Below are positions 24,644 to 32,423 of a DNA stretch of 64,000 bases, in pieces. The DNA is from an uncultured Caulobacteraceae bacterium (GTDB taxonomy: Bacteria > Pseudomonadota > Alphaproteobacteria > Caulobacterales > Caulobacteraceae): the NCBI GenBank assembly GCA_903872075.1, contig CAIQJF010000071.1:62001-126000 (forward strand), written 5' to 3'. The notes below the pieces were generated by a model. The model saw nothing but the letters and a program-made list of their open reading frames with translations, was not told where the DNA came from and made no database searches. Both the position numbers and the translations under genes were made by a program. How positions within the stretch are numbered: position 1 is the stretch's first letter; every line of letters begins with the position of its first letter.

Positions 24644-25840
24644 TCACAGGCCGAGCTGTTTGGCGATGATGTTCTTCTGCACCTCGGTGGCGCCGCCATA
24701 GATGGTCTGGGCGCGCGTGAAGAAATAATCGGCGACGCCCGGCGCGGCAAAGTCCGGGATCATCTCCAGGCCGGCCCGCCAGTCGGCGCGATAGCGGTCG
24801 GGAAAGAACGGTGAGGCGTAGACACCCGCCAGTTCCACCTGAAGTTCAGTGATCGCCTGGGCCGTTTCGGTGGCCGCGATCTTGATGATCGAGGCCTCGT
24901 CGCCCGGGGCCGCGCCGGTCGACAGGGGGGCGAGGGCGCGCAGCACAGTGATCTCCAGGGCGTCCAGGCGGATTTCCACCTCGGCCAGCCGGGCGCCGAA
25001 ACTCTGGCGGCGATCAGCCAGTTCATCGCCCCAGGGAGCCTCGGCGGAGTGGCGCTTCAGGTTCTCGATCTGTCTCCGCTTGCCGGCGACGTGGGCGTAG
25101 GAGACCCGCTCATAGCTCAGCAGATGCCGGGCGTAGGTCCAACCCAGGCCTTCCTCGCCGATCCTGTTCTCGATCGGGACGCGGACATTGTCGAACACCA
25201 CCCGGTTCAGGTGATGGCCGCCGTCGATGGTGATGATCGGAATAACGGCGATGCCCGGACTTTGCATGTCCATGCAGAGGAAGGTTATGCCCTGTTGCTT
25301 GCGGCCCTCGCTGGAGGTCCGCACCAGGCAGAAGATCCAGTCGGCATGGTGGCCGTCGCTGGTCCAGATCTTCTCGCCATTGACCACATAGTCGCCGCCG
25401 TCGGGAATGGCGCTCATCCGCAGCGAGGCCAGGTCGGAGCCGGACTCCGGCTCCGAATAACCCTGCGCCCAATAGGTGCGGGAGGCGAGAATGTCCGGAA
25501 GCCAGCGTGCCTTCTGCGCGTCGGTTCCGAAGGTGTAGAGCACCGGGGCGAGGTAGAGCAGGCCCATGGGCACCACGCTGGGCGCGCCGGCGCGCTCAAG
25601 TTCGGCGTCGAAGATGAAGCGCTCGGTGATGCCCCATCCCGGGCCGCCGTATTCACGCGGCCAGCCGGGGGCCACCCAGCCCTTGGCGTTCAGCGCCCGC
25701 TCCGAGGCTTGCCGGTCCGCCTTGCCCAGGCTCTGGCCGTTGGCCAGCTTGGCGAGAATGTCGGCCGGATATTCCGTGTCGAAGTAGCTCCGCACCATCG
25801 CGCGAAACGCCTCGTCCTCAGGGCTGAGCTTCAAATCCAT
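24644..25840 (-). CDS. Acyl-CoA dehydrogenase
   Basis: The 398-residue flavoprotein has the ACAD signature YSEPESGSDLASL, the substrate/flavin segment VVNGEKIWTSDGHHADW and the C-terminal YGGATEVQKNIIAKQLG. Family enzymes introduce the alpha-beta double bond into acyl-CoA esters and pass electrons to ETF. The sequence resembles the FadE types used for bulky cyclic or branched substrates rather than straight fatty acids; this is inference. GGGAGG precedes the ATG. It is 95 bases downstream of the P450 gene on the same strand and converges with the SGNH hydrolase gene. Confidence 0.92.
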   Translation of the reverse strand: MDLKLSPEDEAFRAMVRSYFDTEYPADILAKLANGQSLGKADRQASERALNAKGWVAPGWPREYGGPGWGITERFIFDAELERAGAPSVVPMGLLYLAPVLYTFGTDAQKARWLPDILASRTYWAQGYSEPESGSDLASLRMSAIPDGGDYVVNGEKIWTSDGHHADWIFCLVRTSSEGRKQQGITFLCMDMQSPGIAVIPIITIDGGHHLNRVVFDNVRVPIENRIGEEGLGWTYARHLLSYERVSYAHVAGKRRQIENLKRHSAEAPWGDELADRRQSFGARLAEVEIRLDALEITVLRALAPLSTGAAPGDEASIIKIAATETAQAITELQVELAGVYASPFFPDRYRADWRAGLEMIPDFAAPGVADYFFTRAQTIYGGATEVQKNIIAKQLGL

Positions 25841-25935
25841 GGCATGCGCCTCCCGCCGCCGTGGCTAGCGGTTGCAGAGCCTGTTGTCAGCAGCGGAACG
25901 GAACGGCATGCGTTGGTCGCGTCGTCCTCGCCGGC

Positions 25936-27210
25936 TCAATGCATCTTGTAGCGGATCGGGACCGATTTCGGTCCGCAGACGAAATTGGCCTGCATGCGGC
26001 TTGGCGTTCCGTCCAGTTCTAGGCTTTCCAGACGGGGCAGGAGTTCCTCCCACAGGATGCGCATTTCCATCCGGCCCAGATGCTGACCCAGGCAAACGTG
26101 GGCGCCGTAGCCGAAGGCCACGTGCTTGTTGGGCGAGCGGGTGATGTCGTAGTCGAACGGGCGGTCGAACACCGCCTCGTCCCGGTTGCCGGATGGGTAG
26201 CAGAGCATCATCCAGTCGCCCTTGGCGATCTTCTGGCCGGCCAGTTCGGCGTCGGCCGTAGCACTGCGCATGAAGTGCTTCACAGGCGTGACCCAGCGGA
26301 TCGACTCCTCCACATGGCCATTGATCAAGGCGGGATCGGCCTTGAGTTTCTGGAATTGGTCGGGGTTTTCTGCGAGCGCCCACAGGCCGCCGGCCGTTGT
26401 GTTGGAGGTCGTGTCGTGGCCGGCCGTGGCGGCGATGATGTAGTAGCTCATAGCCTCAAGGTGACCGAGCGGCTGTCCGTTGATCTGGCCGTTGGCGATG
26501 ACGCTGGCGAGATCCTGACGGGGATTGCGCCGGCGATCCTCGGTCATCTCATTGAAGTAGACCATGAAGTCGGCGACGGTCTTCTGCATTTCGCCAACGC
26601 CCTTGGCGATGTCTGTGACCGCCTCCCCGGAGCGGTTCAGGTCCGGGTCGGCGCTTCCGAACAACTCCTGCGTGAGTTTCAGCATGCGGGGCTCATCCAC
26701 TTCCGGCACGCCCAGCACTTCCATGATCACGTGTAGCGGGTAGAGGAACGCCACGTCGCGGGCGAAGTCGCAGCGTCCGCTATGGGCGGCCATCCGATCG
26801 ATGAAGGTTTTGGCGATTTCGCGGATGCGGCCTTCCAGGGCGCGCAGGTTCTGCGGCAGGAACCAGCCCTGGGTCAGCTTGCGGTAGGCGAAGTGGTCGG
26901 GGTTATCCATCTGCACAAGGGAGCGAACCAGATGAGGCGAGCCGCCCGTCATCCGCCGCACCAGCTGGTCAGCCTCGATGGTGGTGAGGGTCGCGGCGCG
27001 ATCACCATTGTGAAACAGGTCGTTCTGGCGCTCGACCGCCTGAATATCGGCGTGCCGCGTCACGACCCAGAATGGATCGAAACCGGTGGGCTGAGCGACA
27101 TCGAGGGGCGACTCACGCCGCAGCAGGGTGAAGGCCGCGTCAATGCGTGCGCCGTCGGCATAGGCTTTGGGGTCGACAATGGTGTTGGCGATATCCTGAG
27201 CGATGGTCAT
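25936..27210 (-). CDS. Cytochrome P450 (class I bacterial type)
   Basis: A soluble 424-residue P450. The I-helix oxygen-activation motif is ATAGHDTTSNTTAGG, the K-helix E-x-x-R is in EESIRWVTPV, and the haem-thiolate loop is FGYGAHVCLGQHLGR with C373 as the iron ligand. It resembles bacterial P450s acting on terpenoid or alicyclic compounds, but the substrate is not readable. It is divergent from a TetR gene, with an 18-base imperfect palindrome in the 90-base gap, and is followed by an acyl-CoA dehydrogenase. Its redox partner could be the rubredoxin across the divergent promoter or an unlinked ferredoxin. Confidence 0.92.
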   Translation of the reverse strand: MTIAQDIANTIVDPKAYADGARIDAAFTLLRRESPLDVAQPTGFDPFWVVTRHADIQAVERQNDLFHNGDRAATLTTIEADQLVRRMTGGSPHLVRSLVQMDNPDHFAYRKLTQGWFLPQNLRALEGRIREIAKTFIDRMAAHSGRCDFARDVAFLYPLHVIMEVLGVPEVDEPRMLKLTQELFGSADPDLNRSGEAVTDIAKGVGEMQKTVADFMVYFNEMTEDRRRNPRQDLASVIANGQINGQPLGHLEAMSYYIIAATAGHDTTSNTTAGGLWALAENPDQFQKLKADPALINGHVEESIRWVTPVKHFMRSATADAELAGQKIAKGDWMMLCYPSGNRDEAVFDRPFDYDITRSPNKHVAFGYGAHVCLGQHLGRMEMRILWEELLPRLESLELDGTPSRMQANFVCGPKSVPIRYKMH

Positions 27211-27251
27211 GAAGGACGTTCCCTGCGGTTTCGAGGCTATCTAACAGTCGC

Positions 27252-27269
27252 TTGTTTGTCCACCAACAA
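27252..27269. promoter_or_regulatory. Candidate TetR operator between the P450 and TetR genes
   Basis: TTGTTTGT and ACCAACAA flank a central CC; the arms match as an inverted repeat at 7 of 8 positions. The site lies midway between the divergent P450 (start 27210) and TetR (start 27288-27300) genes in the only AT-rich patch there. Binding by the adjacent TetR protein to control both transcripts is inferred. Confidence 0.5.
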
Positions 27270-27299
27270 TTAAGTTACGCTGAGGATATGATACAGATC

Positions 27300-27950
27300 A
27301 TGGACCGATCGTCGGAAACTCTGGGGCGGCGCACCCAGGCCGAGCGGCGCGACGAATCCGGCCGCGGACTGGTGCGCGCGGCCATCGCCGTGGTGGCGGA
27401 GGAGGGGGTCGGCGCGGCCACGTTCGAGGCGATCGGTCGACGCAGCGGCTACAGCCGGGGATTGGCCACCCAGCGCTTCGGCTCGAAGCAGGCCCTGATC
27501 GAGGCGGTGATCGCCTATCTGCATGAACAGCAGGAGGCTGCGCTCGCCGAGGCCGGAATCGATGGTCGCCCCGGGTTCGAGGCGGTCCTGGGCTACGTGG
27601 ATTTGTATCTGCGTGCCCTTGCGCAGGATGCCCAGTCCCGGGCCTATTTCATGCTGCTCTCGTCCGCGGTCGCCGACGCCACCAGCCTGCGTGCGGCCTT
27701 CGCGGCCGAGCACGATCGGATTGAGCGCCGGATTGAGGACCTCGTGCGCCGGGGTCAGACCGACGGCGATATCCGGCCAGATCTGGACCCCGCGGCCGCG
27801 GCGCTGATGGTCGGAAGTCTGTTGCTGGGTCTGTCCATGCAACGCCTGGTCGATCCGGCCACGGACATCGACCCCATCCGCGAGACCAGCCTCGCCACCC
27901 TGCGTCTCAGTTTCGAAGCCCGAGCCCCGTCCAAGGGAGACACCCGATGA
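27300..27950 (+). CDS. TetR-family regulator
   Basis: About 216 residues. The N-terminal helix-turn-helix is VRAAIAVVAEEGVGAATFEA followed by GRRSGYSRGLATQRFGSKQ; the rest is a helical ligand domain. TetR proteins usually repress their neighbours until a ligand binds. It shares its stop (ATGA) with the rubredoxin start and lies opposite a P450 gene, so it very likely governs both sides of the oxidation cluster. ATG 27300 is used; ATG 27288 is the alternative and GAGG at 27283-27286 does not settle which is right. Confidence 0.88.
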   Translation: MDRSSETLGRRTQAERRDESGRGLVRAAIAVVAEEGVGAATFEAIGRRSGYSRGLATQRFGSKQALIEAVIAYLHEQQEAALAEAGIDGRPGFEAVLGYVDLYLRALAQDAQSRAYFMLLSSAVADATSLRAAFAAEHDRIERRIEDLVRRGQTDGDIRPDLDPAAAALMVGSLLLGLSMQRLVDPATDIDPIRETSLATLRLSFEARAPSKGDTR

Positions 27951-28126
27951 CCGCCGAACCCTTCAAGGTCTGGCAATGCCGCACCTGCGGCTATCTCTAC
28001 GACGAGACGGCCGGGGAACCGGCCGAAGGACTTCCCGCCGGAACTCGCTGGAGCGAGGTGCCCGCCGACTGGCTCTGTCCACTCTGCGGCACGGCCAAGG
28101 CCGACTTTGACATGGTGGAGATCTGA
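27947..28126 (+). CDS. Rubredoxin
   Basis: A 59-residue iron-sulfur electron carrier. It has the two CxxCG knuckles (WQCRTCGYLYDE and DWLCPLCGTAK; C11, C14, C44, C47) that bind one iron, plus the canonical GLPAGTRW and P-x-DW between them. ATG overlaps the TetR stop in ATGA. Rubredoxins deliver electrons to alkane hydroxylases and other oxygenases. The next gene is a CYP153-type P450, which classically pairs with a [2Fe-2S] ferredoxin, so the combination is unusual. Alternatively it serves an unlinked AlkB or another oxygenase. Confidence 0.93.
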   Translation: MTAEPFKVWQCRTCGYLYDETAGEPAEGLPAGTRWSEVPADWLCPLCGTAKADFDMVEI

Positions 28127-28260
28127 TCCGGTCCGCGAACGGCCGAGGTTGACGCGGCGCCGGATCGCGGTTCGAATGCCCGCTATAATAACCGCGATCA
28201 CCTATCGTCGTCAGGGTGACCTGGCGGACGGGCGGCGCAGGCAGGGACGAGGACACCGAC

Positions 28261-29535
28261 ATGAGCGATGGATCGATCGATCTGCGGCACGAGGCGCGGG
28301 CCAGGGTCTACGCCGAGCCCGTGGAAACCTTGAACCCGGCTCAGCCAGAGCTGTTCGCCGCGGACGCCATGTGGCCGATCTTCGAACGCCTGCGGGCGGA
28401 AGCTCCGGTGCATTTTACCCCGGAGAGCAACTACGGTCCGTTCTGGTCGGTGACCCGTTACAACGACATCATGGCGGTGGACACCAACCACCAGATATTC
28501 TCTTCGGCGGACGGCATCGCCCTGCCGACCCTGGAGGGCAAGGCCGAAGCCGCCAAGCGTCCGCAGCGCCCGAGCTTCATCAGCATGGACCCGCCACGGC
28601 ACGACGTGCAGCGCAAGGCGGTCAGCCCCGTCGTCGCGCCAGCCAACCTGCAGCGGATGGGCCCGATCATCCGGGAACGGGCGGGCGCCATCCTCGATGC
28701 CCTGCCAATCGGCGAGGAATTCGATTGGGTGGACCTGGTCTCCAAGGAACTCACGGCCATGACCCTGGCCACGTTGTTCGATTTTCCGTTCGAGCAGCGC
28801 CGCAAGCTGACCCACTGGTCCGACGTCATGACCAATGGTCCCGGACATGGCCCCGTGACCAGCTGGGAGCAGAAGCGCGCCGAGATCGATGAGTGCTTCG
28901 GTGTGTTCACGGGCCTGTGGAATGACCGGGTCAACGCCGCCGAGCCCGCCTTCGACCTGATCTCCATGCTCGCCCACAATCCCGCCACCCGCGAGATGGA
29001 CCGGCTGGAGTACTATGGGAACGTAGGTCTGCTGATCATCGGCGGCAATGACACCACCCGGAACACGATCTCCGGTTCGATCTATGCTCTGAACAAGAAT
29101 CCGGCGCAGTACGACAAGCTTCGTGCAGATCCCTCGCTCATTCCCTCGATGGTGTCTGAGACCATCCGCTGGCAGACGCCGCTCGCCCACATGAGCCGCA
29201 CCGTCACGCAGGACTACGAGTTCGGCGGGAAATTAATGCGGGAGGGGGACAAGGTGATGATGTGGTACGTCTCGGGCAACCGCGATGACAGCGTCATCGA
29301 GACGCCCAACGACTATATCGTCGATCGCGCCCGGCCGCGAAATCATCTGTCCTTCGGCTTTGGCGTGCACCGCTGCGTGGGAAACCGCCTCGCCGAACTT
29401 CAGCTGACCATCATCTGGGAAGAAATCCTCAAGCGCTTTCCGAGCGTGGATCTGGTGCGCGAGCCGCAGCGGACTCACTCGATCTTCGTGAAGGGCTATG
29501 AGACCCTGCCGGTGATCATTCCCCGCCGGACCTAG
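28261..29535 (+). CDS. Cytochrome P450, CYP153-like (terminal hydroxylase)
   Basis: The 424-residue P450 shows YGPFWSVTRYNDIMAVDTNH near the N-terminus, FISMDPPRHDVQRKAVSP, the I-helix GGNDTTRNTISGS and the haem loop FGFGVHRCVGNRL with C372. These blocks are those I recognise for CYP153, a family that hydroxylates the ends of medium-chain alkanes and fatty acids. ATG 28261 follows GAGGAC at a good distance; GTG 28216 would add 15 residues without support. It is 134 bases after the rubredoxin gene on the same strand. CYP153 specificity is by memory of family motifs and should be confirmed by phylogeny. Confidence 0.9.
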   Translation: MSDGSIDLRHEARARVYAEPVETLNPAQPELFAADAMWPIFERLRAEAPVHFTPESNYGPFWSVTRYNDIMAVDTNHQIFSSADGIALPTLEGKAEAAKRPQRPSFISMDPPRHDVQRKAVSPVVAPANLQRMGPIIRERAGAILDALPIGEEFDWVDLVSKELTAMTLATLFDFPFEQRRKLTHWSDVMTNGPGHGPVTSWEQKRAEIDECFGVFTGLWNDRVNAAEPAFDLISMLAHNPATREMDRLEYYGNVGLLIIGGNDTTRNTISGSIYALNKNPAQYDKLRADPSLIPSMVSETIRWQTPLAHMSRTVTQDYEFGGKLMREGDKVMMWYVSGNRDDSVIETPNDYIVDRARPRNHLSFGFGVHRCVGNRLAELQLTIIWEEILKRFPSVDLVREPQRTHSIFVKGYETLPVIIPRRT

Positions 29536-29554
29536 ACGGCCGGCGTTGGCCGTC
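29535..29554. terminator. Hairpin after the CYP153-like gene
   Basis: GACGGCC (29535-29541) and GGCCGTC (29548-29554) form a 7-bp stem with a 6-base loop that begins at the last base of the P450 stop codon. It lies between convergent genes. No T-tract follows, so termination is only suggested. Confidence 0.4.
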
Positions 29555-29619
29555 TTGCCAGGGCCGCGCCAAGACTCGCCGATGCGCCGGCCGCGATGAC
29601 GACGCGGGGCGCGACCATG

Positions 29620-30930
29620 TCAGGCCAGGAAAGCCGCGAGGCAGGTGATGTCATCGAAAGGTTCGGCGCCGGCGACGAACCTGGCGACGTCGGCCATGAC
29701 GGCGCTGATCATCGCCGAGGCGTCGCGACCGTGACGGCGCCCGAGCAGGGCCTCAAGCCGCTCCACGCCATATTCCTCTCCGGCCGGATCGATGCTCTCG
29801 GTCACACCGTCGGTGAACAGGAAGAGACCGTCGCCCCGTCTCAGGGTGGTCGTGTGTGACGGGATGGTCTTCCCCGGCACAATCCCGAGCGGGGAGCCGC
29901 CGCCGGGGAGGGTCTCGCAGCCACCGCCGGCCCTCAGCAGAAGCGGCGCGCTGTGCCCACAGTTGGCGTACTCAAACCGGCCGTCACTCAGGTCGAGGAC
30001 ACCATAGAGCGCCGTGGAGAACATCATCGAGGGGTTCTGGGCGCAAAGAACGTTGTTTGCGTTTTCCAGCATCGCCGAGACCGAAGCGCCCTGCTGCGCC
30101 GCCATCCGCAGGGTCGTCATGGTCTGCGACATGAAAAGGCTGGCCGGCACGCCCTTGCCGCACACATCGCCGATGGTCAGGGCCAGGCGATCATCGTCGA
30201 TCTTGAACACGTCGTAGAAGTCGCCACCGACGTCGCGCGCCGGCGTCATGGCCCCGAACACCTGGCAACGTCCGCCAAGCGGCAGCTTGTCCAGGCCTTG
30301 AGGGAGCATGGCCCGCTGGATCAGCGCGGCGCTGGCCATCTCGCCGCGCTTGCGGCGCTCAAGCGTGATGCGGCCGGCCAGGCGCTGGAAAGCATCGGCG
30401 AAGTTGCGCACCTCCTGCGTCGGATTGTTGAGATCCTCGAGCAGGGCCGGGTCGAAGTCGTCACGTTCCAGGGCGGCGAAGCCATTGGCGTAGAGGCCGA
30501 GCGCATGGTTGACGCTCTCCACATAGCCGCCCATCTGGCGAACGACCGAGGTCATGATGTCGGTGCTGCCGCGGCAGGCGTCGAGCAGTATTTCGCGCTC
30601 GACCCGCAAGGCTTCCACGGGGGTCTTGGCGACAACGCCGGCGGTGCGTTTCAAACGCGCCAGAGCGCCGATCTCGCCCACCAACGCGGGGGCAGGCACT
30701 TCGGCCAGGATCGCTTGACCGTGCTGGCTTTCATTGATGACCGAGACCACGCCCGCAAGCACGATCATCGCGAAGTCAGTCGTTTCGCCCTGGTGGACAA
30801 GCACCTCTCCGGGCGCGAAGGCGACCCGGGGGCTGAGGCGGATCAAGGAGGACAACACCGCCGTCGAAGTCTTCTCGAAGGCGGGGATGCCGCGGACCTG
30901 GGCCAGTTCGGGCGGGCTTCTGCGGCTCAT
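29620..30930 (-). CDS. CNB-like sensor fused to SpoIIE/PP2C-type serine phosphatase
   Basis: The 436-residue protein has three parts. Residues about 15-130 form a cyclic-nucleotide-binding-like domain (FAPGEVLVHQGETTDFAMIV, LVGEIGALARLKRTA). Residues 130-200 are a helical linker. Residues about 205-436 form an RsbU/SpoIIE phosphatase with metal-binding DVGGDFYDVF (233-242), IGDVCGKGVPASLF, FLFTDGVTES and the final FDDITC. Such enzymes dephosphorylate an anti-sigma antagonist. The gene is third in a minus-strand operon after the STAS and anti-sigma genes. The sensory domain suggests control by a nucleotide or another ligand; the CNB arginine signature is not obvious, so the ligand may not be cAMP. 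Confidence 0.9.
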   Translation of the reverse strand: MSRRSPPELAQVRGIPAFEKTSTAVLSSLIRLSPRVAFAPGEVLVHQGETTDFAMIVLAGVVSVINESQHGQAILAEVPAPALVGEIGALARLKRTAGVVAKTPVEALRVEREILLDACRGSTDIMTSVVRQMGGYVESVNHALGLYANGFAALERDDFDPALLEDLNNPTQEVRNFADAFQRLAGRITLERRKRGEMASAALIQRAMLPQGLDKLPLGGRCQVFGAMTPARDVGGDFYDVFKIDDDRLALTIGDVCGKGVPASLFMSQTMTTLRMAAQQGASVSAMLENANNVLCAQNPSMMFSTALYGVLDLSDGRFEYANCGHSAPLLLRAGGGCETLPGGGSPLGIVPGKTIPSHTTTLRRGDGLFLFTDGVTESIDPAGEEYGVERLEALLGRRHGRDASAMISAVMADVARFVAGAEPFDDITCLAAFLA

Positions 30931-30940
30931 GTACGGTCCT

Positions 30941-31378
30941 TCAGGCGACGCCCCCGCCGGACACGGACGGCGGACCGAAGCCCATCGTCAGGGTGTTGTG
31001 GCTGTCGTCGCTGTCATAGGCGAGCAACACCGTGAAGGCGCGGATCAGTCTCAAGCCCTGACCACCTTCATGCATGTCATCCAGGCTCGGCGGTGGCGGC
31101 GTGGCCGCCTTGAGAATGTCGTAGGCTTCGCAGCGGTCGCTGATAGTCACGGTTGCCCTGGGAGGCGCGAAGGTCAGCTCAAGAACGATGTCCTTGGCCT
31201 CGGCTGTTTTGCGGCCGTGAAGCACCAGGTTTGCCAGGGCTTCCTCAAGGCAGATCTGCATATTGTAGCGGATGTCTTCGGAAATGCCGGCCCCGACCGC
31301 CAGATCCTCCGCCCAGGCGATCGCGCCGCGCAGGTCCGCGAGGTCATCCGCCACGGCCCGGCGGGCGGAGTCGGTCAC
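30941..31378 (-). CDS. RsbW-like ATP-binding anti-sigma factor kinase
   Basis: A 145-residue GHKL-type ATPase. The N-box is EEALANLVLHGR (N50), and the G-region contains GGQGLRLIRAFT. This is the short HATPase_c_2 form of anti-sigma factors that phosphorylate a STAS partner. It starts with GTG, 28 bases after the STAS gene and 10 bases before the phosphatase gene. Together the three genes make a complete partner-switching set. No sigma factor is encoded in the window, so the target may be an unlinked sigma factor or another output protein. Confidence 0.88.
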   Translation of the reverse strand: MTDSARRAVADDLADLRGAIAWAEDLAVGAGISEDIRYNMQICLEEALANLVLHGRKTAEAKDIVLELTFAPPRATVTISDRCEAYDILKAATPPPPSLDDMHEGGQGLRLIRAFTVLLAYDSDDSHNTLTMGFGPPSVSGGGVA

Positions 31379-31406
31379 AGGCTTCGGGGCCCCACCCGTC
31401 CGGACG

Positions 31407-31748
31407 TCAGGCGGACAGGGCGGCGGCGACCGCGTCGTCGAGCGACGGGTAGGTTCCGATCAGGTCACCGATTCCGCTTTCGGCGAGCACCTTGGCGACG
31501 TTGGGCTGAGGGTTGGCCAGGACGAGCTTGCCTCCGTTCGCGCTCAGCGCTCGCGCGGCCACCATCAAGGTTCTGAGGCCCATGGAGGCCATGAACGTCA
31601 CGCCGCCGAGGTCCATGACCATGCGGCGCCTGACGCCGACAAGGGCGTTGAGCGGGATGTCGATCTTTTGAGCGCCCTCGATATCCAGGCGTCCGGTAAG
31701 CGCTGCGTGCGTGACGCCTGACGCCATTTCTTCAACTACCAAATCCAT
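31407..31748 (-). CDS. STAS-domain anti-sigma factor antagonist
   Basis: A 113-residue single-domain STAS protein like RsbV/SpoIIAA. The phosphorylatable serine sits in the expected loop, FMASMGLRTL (S55), after the strand RMVMDLGGVT. In the unphosphorylated state it would bind the anti-sigma kinase encoded next and free that kinase's target. It is the first gene of the three-gene operon. The 150 bases upstream, toward the MarR gene, hold no clear promoter. Confidence 0.9.
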   Translation of the reverse strand: MDLVVEEMASGVTHAALTGRLDIEGAQKIDIPLNALVGVRRRMVMDLGGVTFMASMGLRTLMVAARALSANGGKLVLANPQPNVAKVLAESGIGDLIGTYPSLDDAVAAALSA

Positions 31749-31897
31749 CGCGGATCCCCCTGAAGGATAGCCCGCCTATATCGTCTCTCGCGTCTCTCCG
31801 CGAGCCTCCACTGAGGAAGCAGCCACTTGTTTTGTCGATTTCAGCGACGAAGGCCGCGCCCACGCTTGTCAGCTTGTGCGCCAGAGAACCCGGCGTG

Positions 31898-32329
31898 TCA
31901 GACCAGCGCCATCAGCGCGGCGCGGATCGCCTGGCCGTCACCCAGGCGCGCCGCCTTAAGCGTTTCGGCCTGGGCTTTGCGCCATCTTGGGGCCGCCTGC
32001 GCCAGCAGACTGCGGCCCTTCGCCGTTATGGCGGTCAAACGCGCCCGTTTGTCCAACGGATCGGCGCAAAGGTCGATGAGACCATCGCGTTCCAGCGGTT
32101 TCAGGGCCGCCGTCAAGGTCGTGCGGTCCATGCCCAGATCGGCGGAGAGCGCGCTGACTGACAGCGGTTCGGGGCCGGAAACGGCGGCGAGGATGGTGAA
32201 CTGTCCGTTGTTGATCCCCAGGCCCGCGAGGGCGTCGTCGTAGCGGCGACTAAGTGTTCTCGCCGCGCGACGGACGGCGAGGCATAGGCATTGAGTAGCC
32301 AGGGTGCGGTGATCGAATGCGGTGTCCAT
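31898..32329 (-). CDS. MarR-family regulator
   Basis: A 143-residue winged-helix protein with the MarR layout: TLSRRYDDALAGLGINNGQF, then the recognition helix region LSVSALSADLGMDRTTLTAA and wing DPLDKRARLTAITAKG. A perfect 12-base palindrome lies 13 bases upstream of its ATG, between it and the divergent dimethylformamidase-like gene. It probably represses both genes and is released by a small aromatic or amide ligand; the ligand is unknown. Confidence 0.9.
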   Translation of the reverse strand: MDTAFDHRTLATQCLCLAVRRAARTLSRRYDDALAGLGINNGQFTILAAVSGPEPLSVSALSADLGMDRTTLTAALKPLERDGLIDLCADPLDKRARLTAITAKGRSLLAQAAPRWRKAQAETLKAARLGDGQAIRAALMALV

Positions 32330-32341
32330 GGCCCATGAAAC

Positions 32342-32353
32342 GTTGATATCAAC
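32342..32353. promoter_or_regulatory. Probable MarR operator
   Basis: GTTGATATCAAC is a perfect 12-base palindrome in the divergent region between the MarR gene and the dimethylformamidase-like gene. The TTGATATCAA core is the kind of site many MarR proteins bind. It is placed to block the MarR promoter and perhaps the opposite one. Confidence 0.65.
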
Positions 32354-32423
32354 CTATCAGTCAAGCTAAGACTTCAAGCCGGCCGCGCGGTCCGCTGGCG
32401 CGGCATTGTTGACGGAGGTCATC

